From assembly GCA_963737425.1 (NCBI GenBank), contig CAVTSX010000003.1:496001-560000 (forward strand): DNA of 64,000 nucleotides, in the 5' to 3' direction. Origin of the DNA: DASXRA01 sp963737425. GTDB taxonomy: Bacteria; Actinomycetota; Actinomycetes; Mycobacteriales; Jatrophihabitantaceae. The notes under the pieces are model-generated. The model made no database searches, was not told the origin of the DNA, and worked only from the letters and a program-made list of their open reading frames with translations. This document shows positions 50,489 through 58,526 of the stretch, one piece after another. Numbering within the stretch: the stretch's first letter is position 1; every line of letters begins with the position of its first letter. Both the position numbers and the translations under genes were made by a program.

Positions 50489-51741
50489 GCGGCCGGAAGC
50501 CCCTCGAAGATCTGCGGATTCTCGCACTCGAACAGTACGGAGCCGGGCCGTTCGGCAGCATGCACCTCGCCGATCTCGGCGCCGAAGTGATCAAGATCGA
50601 GGACCCCGCGACCGCCGGCGACATCGGCCGGTACGTCCCGCCCTATCAGGAGGGCGAAGACAGCCTGTTCTTCGAGACTTTCAACCGCAACAAGCGCAGC
50701 ATCTGCATCGACATCAGCAACGACCAGGGCCGGAAGGTGTTCGAGGACCTCGTCCGGGTCAGTGACGTCGTCTACTCCAATCCACGTGGTGACGTGCCTG
50801 GCAAGCTCCAGATCACCTACGCGGACCTGGAACACATCAATCCCGCGATCGTCTGCTGCTCGCTGACCGGCTACGGCACCGACGGGCCGCGCAGCGCCGA
50901 ACCCGGCTACGACTACGTGATCCAAGGGCTTACCGGCTGGATGGACCTGACCGGTGAGCCCGGCGGGCCGCCGACCAAGTCCGGCCTGTCCCTGGTCGAC
51001 TACAGCGGCGGCCTGGTAGCTGCGATCTCGCTGCTCGCTGCTGTCCACGCCGCCCGCCGGGACGGGATCGGCTCGGACTGCGACGTGAGCCTCTTCGACA
51101 CCGCGCTGGGAATGCTGACCTACCCGGCGACATGGCACCTCAACGGCAATTTCGAGCCGGTGCGGATGCGCTATTCCGCCCACCCGTCGCTGGTGCCGTT
51201 CCAGGCATTCGCCGCAACGGACGGGTGGCTCGTCGTCGCGTGCCCGAAGGAGAAGTTCTGGCGTCGACTGGCGGAGGCGATCGGCCGGGCGGAACTCGCC
51301 GACGACGAGAGATTCTCGAACTTCGCCGCGCGGCGCACCAACGCGGAGGCTCTGCTGCAGACGCTCATGGAAACTTTTGCCACGCACGACGTCGAGCATT
51401 GGGTGCGAATCCTCACCCGAGCCGGGGTGCCGTGCGGGCCGGTGAACTCCGTCGCCGCCGCGCTCGCGGATGCGCAGACCGCAGCCCGCGACATCGTCGT
51501 CGAGACCGAGCACCCGTCGTTCGGCACCGTGCGTCAACTGCGCAGCCCCGTTCGGGTGGGCACGTACGTGCCTGAGTATCGCCGCGCGCCACGGCGACAC
51601 GAGGACGCCGACTACGTTCTCCGCGCCGTTCTAGGGTACGAGGCGTCGATGGTCCGGTCGCTGTCGGCGGCCGGCGCCTTCGGCTCCGGTGATCACCTGC
51701 CGTCCGCCGTTTCGCCAACCACAGCGGGAGAAGACCAATGA
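50485..51741 (+). CDS. Family III CoA-transferase (CaiB/BaiF), probable mesaconate CoA-transferase
   Basis: A 418-residue family III CoA-transferase. It starts LEDLRILALEQYGAGPFGSM, then LADLGAEVIKIEDP (family signature), FNRNKRSICIDI, and the catalytic Asp (D172) in GLSLVDYSGGLVAA. The C-terminal part has the usual THDVEHWVRILTRAGVPCGPV. These enzymes move CoA between carboxylic acids by an aspartyl-CoA intermediate. GTG start at 50485 overlaps the lyase stop (GTGA), and the stop overlaps the hydratase start (ATGA). Position between methylaspartate ammonia-lyase and a mesaconyl-CoA-hydratase-type protein makes mesaconate the best guess for the acceptor; the CoA donor may be succinyl-CoA. This is context inference. 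Confidence 0.85.
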   Translation: MSGRKPLEDLRILALEQYGAGPFGSMHLADLGAEVIKIEDPATAGDIGRYVPPYQEGEDSLFFETFNRNKRSICIDISNDQGRKVFEDLVRVSDVVYSNPRGDVPGKLQITYADLEHINPAIVCCSLTGYGTDGPRSAEPGYDYVIQGLTGWMDLTGEPGGPPTKSGLSLVDYSGGLVAAISLLAAVHAARRDGIGSDCDVSLFDTALGMLTYPATWHLNGNFEPVRMRYSAHPSLVPFQAFAATDGWLVVACPKEKFWRRLAEAIGRAELADDERFSNFAARRTNAEALLQTLMETFATHDVEHWVRILTRAGVPCGPVNSVAAALADAQTAARDIVVETEHPSFGTVRQLRSPVRVGTYVPEYRRAPRRHEDADYVLRAVLGYEASMVRSLSAAGAFGSGDHLPSAVSPTTAGEDQ

Positions 51742-52259
51742 CGCTGAACGAGAATGGCTGGAAGGGCCGATTCTTCGAGGACTTCACCGTCGGCGACGTC
51801 TACCAGCATCGACTGGGCCGCACCATTACGCCGACCGACAACTCCTGGTTCACCCTGCTGACGCAGAACACTGCGCCGCTGCACTTCGACCAGCACTACG
51901 CGAGCCAGACCGAGCATGGCCAGCCTCTGGTCAACTCGGCGCTGACGTTAGCTCTCGTGACGGGCCAATCTGTCAGCGACATTTCGCAGAACGTCATGGC
52001 GAACTTAGGGTGGGATTCGGTGCGCCTGCCGAACCCGGTGTACGAAGGCGACACGATCTATTCGGCCAGCGAAGTACTGTCGGTGCGGCCGTCGCGTAGC
52101 CGGGCCGGCGTCGGGATCGTCCGAGTCCGCACCGTGGGGTTCCGGCACGACGGAACCACCGTCATCACGTTCGAGCGCACGGTCATGGTCTATCGGCGCG
52201 GGCACGGCCCCCGCCTGCCGGAGATCCCCGAGGCCATGCTGGGCAGTACGGCAATCTAG
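51738..52259 (+). CDS. MaoC-type hydratase, probable mesaconyl-CoA hydratase
   Basis: A 173-residue single hotdog protein of the R-hydratase (MaoC) type. GRFFEDFTVGDVYQHRLGRT is its N-terminus. The catalytic region reads WFTLLTQNTAPLHFDQHYA, with D and H in the hydratase-2 positions, followed by LVNSALTLALVTGQSVSD. Proteins of this kind in mycobacteria and other actinobacteria are linked to itaconyl-CoA/mesaconyl-CoA hydration. It would add water to mesaconyl-CoA to yield methylmalyl- or citramalyl-CoA. The matching lyase is not in the window. It is the last gene of the five-gene operon. Confidence 0.82.
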   Translation: MTLNENGWKGRFFEDFTVGDVYQHRLGRTITPTDNSWFTLLTQNTAPLHFDQHYASQTEHGQPLVNSALTLALVTGQSVSDISQNVMANLGWDSVRLPNPVYEGDTIYSASEVLSVRPSRSRAGVGIVRVRTVGFRHDGTTVITFERTVMVYRRGHGPRLPEIPEAMLGSTAI

Positions 52260-52297
52260 CTTGTTTGGCGTCACAAATTCGCGCGCGAAGTCGGCTT

Positions 52298-52312
52298 AGT
52301 GGTCGGTCCACT
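52298..52312. terminator. Small hairpin after the methylaspartate operon
   Basis: AGTGG-TCGGT-CCACT lies 39 bases past the hydratase stop, in the 209-base gap before the converging threonine aldolase gene. It is weak (5-bp stem, no T-tract). Nothing else was recognised in that gap. Confidence 0.3.
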
Positions 52313-52468
52313 GCCCTGTCCAGGCCTGAGCCAGTAACTCTCGCCCTCAAGGCAGGAAGCCGCATGCGCCACTTCTCGCCCGCTAGCTCCGACACAGTGA
52401 ACCGGCCTAGCGGCCCGGGTCAGCATCAGGGCGCCGAAACCTGCAACGGAACTTCTGACTCGGCACAA

Positions 52469-53515
52469 CTAGGTGCCACGCTTGCGGGCGGCGGTCAGGG
52501 CGGTGGTCAATGTCTTCACAAACGCGTGAACGTCGGCCTCTTCGGTGTCGAAGCTCGTCATGAGCCGGTAGACGCCGGCGGCACGATCCCACACGTGGAA
52601 GGCGAAGTCCTGGCGCACCCGCGACGCGACGGCTTCGGGCATCGCGACGAACACGGCGTTGGCCTGGACGGGCTGTGTCACCTCGACGTCTGCGATCTCA
52701 CGCAGGCCGGATTCGAGCAGGCGGGCCATCGCATTCGCGTGCAACGCATTCCGCCGCCACAGGTCAGTGCCGAGGAGTGCTTCGAACTGTGCGGCGATGA
52801 ACCGCATCTTGGAACACAGTTGCATGTTCAGCTTGCGCAGGTATTTCATCCCGTCCGCGAGGCCCGGCCGGAGCACAACGACTGCCTCGCCGAGCATCAG
52901 GCCGTTCTTCGTGCCACCGCACGACAGCACGTCCACACCGACGTCCGCTGTCAGCGCACGCAACGGCACATTCAGCGCGGCCGCGGCGTTGCACACGCGC
53001 GCACCGTCCATGTGCACGCGTAGCCCCAGTGTGTGCGCGGCCTGGCACAGGTCGCGCAACTCGTCCAGCGAGTAGACCGTTCCGAGCTCGGTCGACTGCG
53101 ACAGCGAGACCACCTCTACCTGCGCGGCCTGCTGATCGCCGGCTGACGCGACCAGCGCGGGAAGGTAGTCCGGCGTGAGCTTGCCGCTCGGCGCCGCTAC
53201 GGCAAGCAGCTTGAGCCCGCCGACCTTCTCCGGCGCGCCACCTTCGCTGGTGTTCAGGTGCGCCGAGTCGGCACAGATGACTGCACCCCATGCGCGGGTC
53301 AACGCGCGAAGCGCAACGACGTTCGCGCCCGTCCCGTTCAGCACAAGGAATGTCTCCGAGTCCGGCCCGAAATGCCGGCCGAACAGCCGCGAAACCCGCG
53401 CCGTAACGGCGTCCTCGCCGTAGGCGGGCTGATGTCCGTCGTTGACGGCGCCGATAGCAGCGAGGACCTCCGGGTGGATGCCCGAGGAGTTGTCGCTGAG
53501 AAAATCCCTACCCAC
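52469..53515 (-). CDS. Low-specificity threonine aldolase family protein
   Basis: A 348-residue PLP enzyme of the GLY1/LtaE type. It begins VGRDFLSDNSSGIHPEV, where the DNxxGxHP motif is diagnostic, then YGEDAVTARV. VHMDGARVCNAAAAL carries the PLP-binding Asp and SCGGTKNGLM the Schiff-base Lys (K203). It would split threonine or other beta-hydroxy-amino acids to glycine and an aldehyde. The GTG at 53515 is chosen by family length; the open frame runs on to 53671 in low-quality sequence. It converges on the methylaspartate operon and is divergent from the hydrolase at 53809. The 293-base gap between 53515 and 53809 shows only the short palindrome ACCTAGGT. Confidence 0.83.
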   Translation of the reverse strand: MGRDFLSDNSSGIHPEVLAAIGAVNDGHQPAYGEDAVTARVSRLFGRHFGPDSETFLVLNGTGANVVALRALTRAWGAVICADSAHLNTSEGGAPEKVGGLKLLAVAAPSGKLTPDYLPALVASAGDQQAAQVEVVSLSQSTELGTVYSLDELRDLCQAAHTLGLRVHMDGARVCNAAAALNVPLRALTADVGVDVLSCGGTKNGLMLGEAVVVLRPGLADGMKYLRKLNMQLCSKMRFIAAQFEALLGTDLWRRNALHANAMARLLESGLREIADVEVTQPVQANAVFVAMPEAVASRVRQDFAFHVWDRAAGVYRLMTSFDTEEADVHAFVKTLTTALTAARKRGT

Positions 53516-53808
53516 CGGGCGTCGGCCGCACGCGGGCGGCTTCGTCGATCGTGGGAGCCCCCGCGTCAGCCGAGCCTTTCGTCGGCTCCAGCCTGACCCG
53601 CGACCGGCCGGGCGATTCTTGCGCCACGGCAAGGCGCGAGCGGCGGAGCCGACCCGCTGCCCGCAAACCATCTATGCCGAAAGCCAACACGATGCACAGA
53701 GTGTCCGCCGATGCGCCACATCGCCAGGTGCAGCCTGTATCTGCTTGCCGTCGGGTGCTGCACAGGCTGTCCTGTACCGGTCACCTCGCAACACCTAGGT
53801 TCGTCGAC

Positions 53809-54759
53809 ATGCCAGACGCGATCGAGGTGGCCATCCCCTACGCAGGAGGAGTACTCGCCGGAACCTTGCATGTCGCCGGAACTCCCGTCGTCATAGCGGT
53901 GCACGGCTCGGGGCCGTGCGAACGAAGCACGTCCTACGTGGCTGCCCGCGTCGAACACCTCGTCGGCGAAGGACTGTCCGTTCTCGTCTACGACAAGCCC
54001 GGTTGCGGATCCTCGGACGGCGACTGGACGCAGCAGACATTCCCCGACCGCGCGGATGAAACGCGTGCCGCCGCCGCGTTCCTGAAGTCCCATCCTGCGG
54101 TTGCCGGAATGCCGATAGCGCTCGTCGGGCAGAGCCAAGGCGGTTGGGTGTCGCTGCTCTCCGCGGTCGACGCCGAAGACATCTCCGCCGTCGTCACGAC
54201 ATCGGGCCCCGGAGTGAGCGTCGCCGAACAGGAGATCTACCGGGTCGGGCACGACCGTGAACGTCTCGGTCTGAGCGTCGAGGAGTCCGCCGCGGCGGTG
54301 GCGTTCATCCGGCAGCGCATGGCCGACATCGAGGCCGGGCGGACCGTCGAGCAGATCTTCGAGCGTGAACTCGCCGACAGCGACGCACCCTGGCGGGCGG
54401 CCCTCGGGGGCGTGTCGATGAAGGAGTTGTCCTTCGAGGTCGGCGTCTACCCCTACGACCCCGCAGCCGAAATCCGCGCACTTCGCGTGCCGCTCCTCGG
54501 TGTATTCGGCGGCGCCGATCAGGTCATACCGGTGCGCGAAAGCATCGGACGCTATCTTGACAACATGCCGCAGGCCGATCCTCGCTCGAGGTTGCTCGTC
54601 GTCCCCAACGCCGGGCACAGCCTGGATCTTCAGTCCGGCCAGACGCCCCCCGGACTGTGGCGAACCATTCGCGCCTGGCTCCTCGACGTGACGACATCAG
54701 CCCGGACGCGAGGCGCGTACCCGCCGGATCAGCCAGCGTTGCAGACGTCAACCGCGTGA
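53809..54759 (+). CDS. Alpha/beta hydrolase
   Basis: A 316-residue serine hydrolase. VIAVHGSGPCERS supplies the oxyanion region, SVLVYDKPGCGSSDGDW is the typical strand-loop, and GQSQGG (S109) is the nucleophile elbow. The acid is likely in GVFGGADQVIPV and the His in VVPNAGHSLDL. It lacks a signal peptide, unlike the lipoprotein hydrolase at 25701, with which it shares the overall family. It overlaps the next gene by four bases (GTGA), which ties it to the E1-like enzyme. Substrate unknown; esters, amides or 1,3-diketones are possible. Confidence 0.8.
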   Translation: MPDAIEVAIPYAGGVLAGTLHVAGTPVVIAVHGSGPCERSTSYVAARVEHLVGEGLSVLVYDKPGCGSSDGDWTQQTFPDRADETRAAAAFLKSHPAVAGMPIALVGQSQGGWVSLLSAVDAEDISAVVTTSGPGVSVAEQEIYRVGHDRERLGLSVEESAAAVAFIRQRMADIEAGRTVEQIFERELADSDAPWRAALGGVSMKELSFEVGVYPYDPAAEIRALRVPLLGVFGGADQVIPVRESIGRYLDNMPQADPRSRLLVVPNAGHSLDLQSGQTPPGLWRTIRAWLLDVTTSARTRGAYPPDQPALQTSTA

Positions 54760-57104
54760 CGAAGACCGAGACGGCGCCGCCGACGTCGCAGTCCGTCGCC
54801 GACATCCTCAACGAGATCCAGCGCCGGGTGCTGTGGCTCGCGGTGCGCATGGTGGACACGGCCAACCACGACCGTCCGGACGCGGACGGAGTCAAGGTCG
54901 GTGGGCACCAGGCGTCGAGTGCCAGCCTCGTCACGACGATGACGGTGCTGTACTTCGCCTTTCTCGACAGCGCGGATCGCGTCAGCGTCAAGCCGCATGC
55001 CTCTCCGGTCTTCCATGCGATCCAGTACCTACTGGGAAATCTCGACCGCGAGTACCTCACCACACTGCGCGCCTTCGGCGGCCTGCAGGCCTATCCGAGC
55101 CGAACGAAAGACCCCGACGCGGTCGACTTCTCGACCGGTTCGGTCGGTCTCGGGGCAGCGGCGCCGCTGTTCGCGGCGGTGACGCGCCGCTACGTGGACG
55201 CACACTTCGGTGCACGTCCGGCGAGCCGCTTCATCTCGCTACTCGGCGACGCCGAACTCGACGAGGGAAACGTCTGGGAAGCGATCAACGACGATGCGAC
55301 GCACGGGCTCGGCAACGTCACGTGGATCGTCGACTTCAACCGGCAGTCGCTGGACCGGATCGTGCCCGGCCCGCGGATTGCCCAGTGGCGCAACCAGTTC
55401 GCGGCCGCGGGATGGCACGTCGTCGAGGCCAAATACGGCAGCCGGCTGCAAGACGCGTTCACCTGGACGGGAGGCGAGCACCTGCGTATGTGGTTGGACC
55501 GCATGCCGAACGAGCAGTACCAGTCGCTGTTCGGCCTGCCGCCGTCTGAGTCGCGGGAACGCTTCCTGCACGGCGCGCCGGACGCGGTTCGTACGCTGTG
55601 CGACCGCGTCGATGACGATCAACTGGCCGCCCTAGTCACCGACCTCGCCGGACACGATCCGGCCGCGCTGCTCGCGGCGCTGCACGAATGCGATCGCGAA
55701 GTCACCCGCCCCAGCGTCGTGTTCGCCTACACCGTCAAGGGTTGGGGCCTGCCGATCGCCGGAAGTTCGCGCAACCACTCCGCACTTCTCAATCCGCAAC
55801 AGCTCGACGAACTTCGCGCTGCGTGTCGGCTGACCCCGGACAGCGAGGGGGATGCCTTCGATCCCACCAGTGATGTCGGCCGCTGGATCGCGGGCCGTCG
55901 GGACCACCTCGCCCGTCCAGCGCCGACCGAGCAGAGCACGGCAACACTTCCCGGGACGAGCGGCCTACGCGCCGCGAAGCCGGTCTCGACCCAGGAGAGC
56001 TTCGGCCGGATCCTCGTCAACCTGTCCCGCCATCCGGCCGTCGCGCCATTCCTGGTCACCACAGCTCCCGACGTCGCCACCTCGACGAACCTCGCGGGAT
56101 TCATCAACCGCACCGGCGTCTTCACCCCGCGCGCCCGCCAGGACTGGTCAGCGGACAGCGCTATCCGCTGGACCGAAGGCCCAGCCGGTCAGCACATCGA
56201 ACTCGGCATAAGCGAGATGAACCTGTTCCTCCTGCTCGGGCAACTCGGCCTGTCCGGCGCCCTGTCCGATCAGCCGTTGCTGCCGGTCGGGACGGTGTAC
56301 GACCCGTTCGTCCTGCGCGGCCTCGATGCACTCATCCACGCGGTGTACTCGGGATCGCGGTTCGTCATTGCCGGAACACCCTCCGGAGTGACGCTCGCCC
56401 CCGAAGGCGGCGCGCACCAGTCCACCATCACGCCGTCGGTGGGGTTGGAGCTGCCGAACCTGACGTTCATCGAACCCGCCTACAGCAGCGCCCTCGACTG
56501 GCTGCTGTGCTCCGCGCTTGCGTCGATCGCGGCCACATCGCCGGATGAACGTTCGTACTACTTCCGGCTGACGACCCGGGCGATCGACCAGTCGCCGTTC
56601 GACGAAGCGCGGACCCGGCTCGGCGATGCCGTGCTGAGACGCCAGGTTCTCGCCGGCGCGTACCGGCTCGTCGACGCGAGCGGCGACCCGAAGGCGCCGG
56701 CCGTCCACCTCGTCGCAAGCGGCGCCGTGGTGCCGGAGGTTCTGGCGGCGGCGCAGGAACTCAAGGACGAAGGCGTCGCCGCCCACGTCGTGGATGTGAC
56801 GTCCGCCGACCGGCTGTACCGGTCATGGCAACACAGCATTCGGCACGCGATCCGCCGGGCGAGCGCTCCTTCGTTACCCGGCTGCCTGCGCTCGGCCTTC
56901 CCGGCGCCGGCGCCGATCGTCACGGTGCACGACGCGTCGTCGCACACGCTGAGCTGGCTGGGCTCGGCGCTCGGCGTCCCGGCAGTCAGCCTCGGCGTAG
57001 AGGGCTTCGGCCAGTCAGGAACCGTTGCGGATCTCTACCGGGCCAACGACCTCGACCCGGGTTCGATCACCAACGCAGCGCTCGCCGCGTTGTCATTGGG
57101 CTGA
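54756..57104 (+). CDS. AceE-like thiamine-dependent 2-oxoacid dehydrogenase E1 / transketolase-like protein
   Basis: A 782-residue thiamine diphosphate enzyme in the homodimeric AceE layout. The N-terminal part has GGHQASSASLVTTMTVLYF and PHASPVFHAIQYLLG, as in AceE. The ThDP motif is GDAELDEGN with NRQSLDRI about 30 residues later, and the pyrimidine domain contains HIELGISEMNLF with the activating Glu. It is about 100 residues shorter than typical AceE (about 890). No E2 or E3 gene is nearby. It could be the E1 of an unusual oxoacid complex or a carboligase. The GTG start overlaps the hydrolase stop. Confidence 0.78.
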   Translation: MTKTETAPPTSQSVADILNEIQRRVLWLAVRMVDTANHDRPDADGVKVGGHQASSASLVTTMTVLYFAFLDSADRVSVKPHASPVFHAIQYLLGNLDREYLTTLRAFGGLQAYPSRTKDPDAVDFSTGSVGLGAAAPLFAAVTRRYVDAHFGARPASRFISLLGDAELDEGNVWEAINDDATHGLGNVTWIVDFNRQSLDRIVPGPRIAQWRNQFAAAGWHVVEAKYGSRLQDAFTWTGGEHLRMWLDRMPNEQYQSLFGLPPSESRERFLHGAPDAVRTLCDRVDDDQLAALVTDLAGHDPAALLAALHECDREVTRPSVVFAYTVKGWGLPIAGSSRNHSALLNPQQLDELRAACRLTPDSEGDAFDPTSDVGRWIAGRRDHLARPAPTEQSTATLPGTSGLRAAKPVSTQESFGRILVNLSRHPAVAPFLVTTAPDVATSTNLAGFINRTGVFTPRARQDWSADSAIRWTEGPAGQHIELGISEMNLFLLLGQLGLSGALSDQPLLPVGTVYDPFVLRGLDALIHAVYSGSRFVIAGTPSGVTLAPEGGAHQSTITPSVGLELPNLTFIEPAYSSALDWLLCSALASIAATSPDERSYYFRLTTRAIDQSPFDEARTRLGDAVLRRQVLAGAYRLVDASGDPKAPAVHLVASGAVVPEVLAAAQELKDEGVAAHVVDVTSADRLYRSWQHSIRHAIRRASAPSLPGCLRSAFPAPAPIVTVHDASSHTLSWLGSALGVPAVSLGVEGFGQSGTVADLYRANDLDPGSITNAALAALSLG

Positions 57105-57117
57105 GCGCACCGCGCGA

Positions 57118-58467
57118 TCAGCGACCGCGTCCCCACCCGCCCGCGGTGGCGGCAATCGCCAGCTGCTCGATGACACGACTCTTGTCCGGGTCAACCAGCC
57201 CGATGGTGACGCGGATATGGCCCGGCTGGCCGGGCAGGACGGCGAACGGGGCGCCGGGCGCAACGCCGATTCCCTGACTGGCCAGCCGCACGAGCGCAGA
57301 TGCCTCGTCGACAACGGGAATCCAGATGTTGATGCCATCGCTTCCGCCCACCTCGACGCCGTGCCCGGCCAGCTGCTCGATCGAAACGGCCCGGCGCCGC
57401 GCGTACTCGGCGCGCGCCTTGGCGACCTGGCCCGACGAGCGCTCGTCACTCAGCAGGTGCAGCAGGACGCGCTGCAGCAACCGGCTGGTCCAGCCCTGGC
57501 CGAGCTGGCGCCGGGCCATGATCTCGCCGATCAGATCGGCCGGGCCGCTGACGGCCGCGAGGCGCAGGTCCGGGCCGTGCGACTTGGAGTAGCTGCGTAC
57601 GTGGAAGGTGCACTCGGGCAACCATCGGCCGAGGCTGATCGGCGGCGCCGTCGCGATCGCCCCGGCCGAGTCGTCCTCGATCACGATCGTCTCGGTCGAC
57701 GCGAGCACCTTCGCGAGTTCGGCCGCGCGCTCGGACGTCATGGAGATGCCGGTGGGATTCTGCGCCCGAGGTTGGATCACGACGGCCGCGGCCGGCAAGG
57801 TCAACACCTCGGCCAGCGCGTCCGGCCTGAGCCCGTCCGCGTCTAGCGGCACGCCGACGGTCTGCACGCCGAGCGAGTCGAGCAGGTCGATCACCAGCGG
57901 GAAGCCGGGATGCTCGACGATCACCCGGTCGCCGAACCCGAGGACCGAACGGGCGATGAGGTCGACGGCGTCCATGGCGCCGTCGGTGACGGTGAATGCC
58001 TCGGCCGAGTATGGCCAGTCCGCGGCCAGCGTGTCGACGAGTTCGGCCAGGATCGGCTCGTCGAGGTAGCTTCCGGGTTTTGCCGCGGTGGCACTGAGAT
58101 TGCGCAGCGCTCTGGTGAGGTTCGGCAGTAATGCCGGGTCGGGGACGCCGGTGGACAGGTCCAGATCGAAGACATCGGCCTGCTGGACGGCGCGGCGGTA
58201 CCGGCGGGCGCCACCGGCATGCAGGTCGGCGACCGTCGTACCTCGCCGGCCGTCGGTCCGGATCGCCCCGGATCGGTTCAGCAATGACCACGCCGCACTG
58301 ACCGTCGTCGGCGAGAGCCCGAGCTCGGTGGCCACAGTTCGGATCGGCGGCAGCCGCGTGTCGGCCACGAGCACGCCGTCTCGGATGGCGGAGGTCACCG
58401 CGGAGACGAGTCCGCGCGCTGTGGGCTCGAGCAGCCGTTCCTCGAGTTCGCTGAGCAGCGCGCGCAT
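57118..58467 (-). CDS. MocR/PdxR-type regulator (GntR HTH fused to aminotransferase)
   Basis: A 449-residue fusion. Residues 1-75 are a GntR winged helix (LPPIRTVATELGLSPTTVSAAW). The rest is a fold-type-I aminotransferase-like domain with QPRAQNPTGISM, VIEDDSAGAIA (PLP Asp region) and the Lys in RSYSKSHGPDLRLAA. MocR proteins such as GabR bind PLP and an amino acid. It is divergent from mmsA and the omega-aminotransferase, with a 59-base shared region, so it most likely activates those genes in response to their amine substrate. That link is inference from position. Confidence 0.87.
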   Translation of the reverse strand: MRALLSELEERLLEPTARGLVSAVTSAIRDGVLVADTRLPPIRTVATELGLSPTTVSAAWSLLNRSGAIRTDGRRGTTVADLHAGGARRYRRAVQQADVFDLDLSTGVPDPALLPNLTRALRNLSATAAKPGSYLDEPILAELVDTLAADWPYSAEAFTVTDGAMDAVDLIARSVLGFGDRVIVEHPGFPLVIDLLDSLGVQTVGVPLDADGLRPDALAEVLTLPAAAVVIQPRAQNPTGISMTSERAAELAKVLASTETIVIEDDSAGAIATAPPISLGRWLPECTFHVRSYSKSHGPDLRLAAVSGPADLIGEIMARRQLGQGWTSRLLQRVLLHLLSDERSSGQVAKARAEYARRRAVSIEQLAGHGVEVGGSDGINIWIPVVDEASALVRLASQGIGVAPGAPFAVLPGQPGHIRVTIGLVDPDKSRVIEQLAIAATAGGWGRGR

Positions 58468-58480
58468 CTTTGTACCATAA

Positions 58481-58498
58481 CAATCTGCTCTTTGATTG
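58481..58498. promoter_or_regulatory. Candidate MocR operator between mocR and mmsA
   Basis: CAATC-TGCTCTTT-GATTG is a short dyad in the AT-rich 59-base divergent region. It may overlap promoters in both directions. MocR regulators often use direct repeats, which were not clearly seen, so support is limited. Confidence 0.3.
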
Positions 58499-58526
58499 GC
58501 CTACTGCTGGAACGTAGCGTGGCGGC

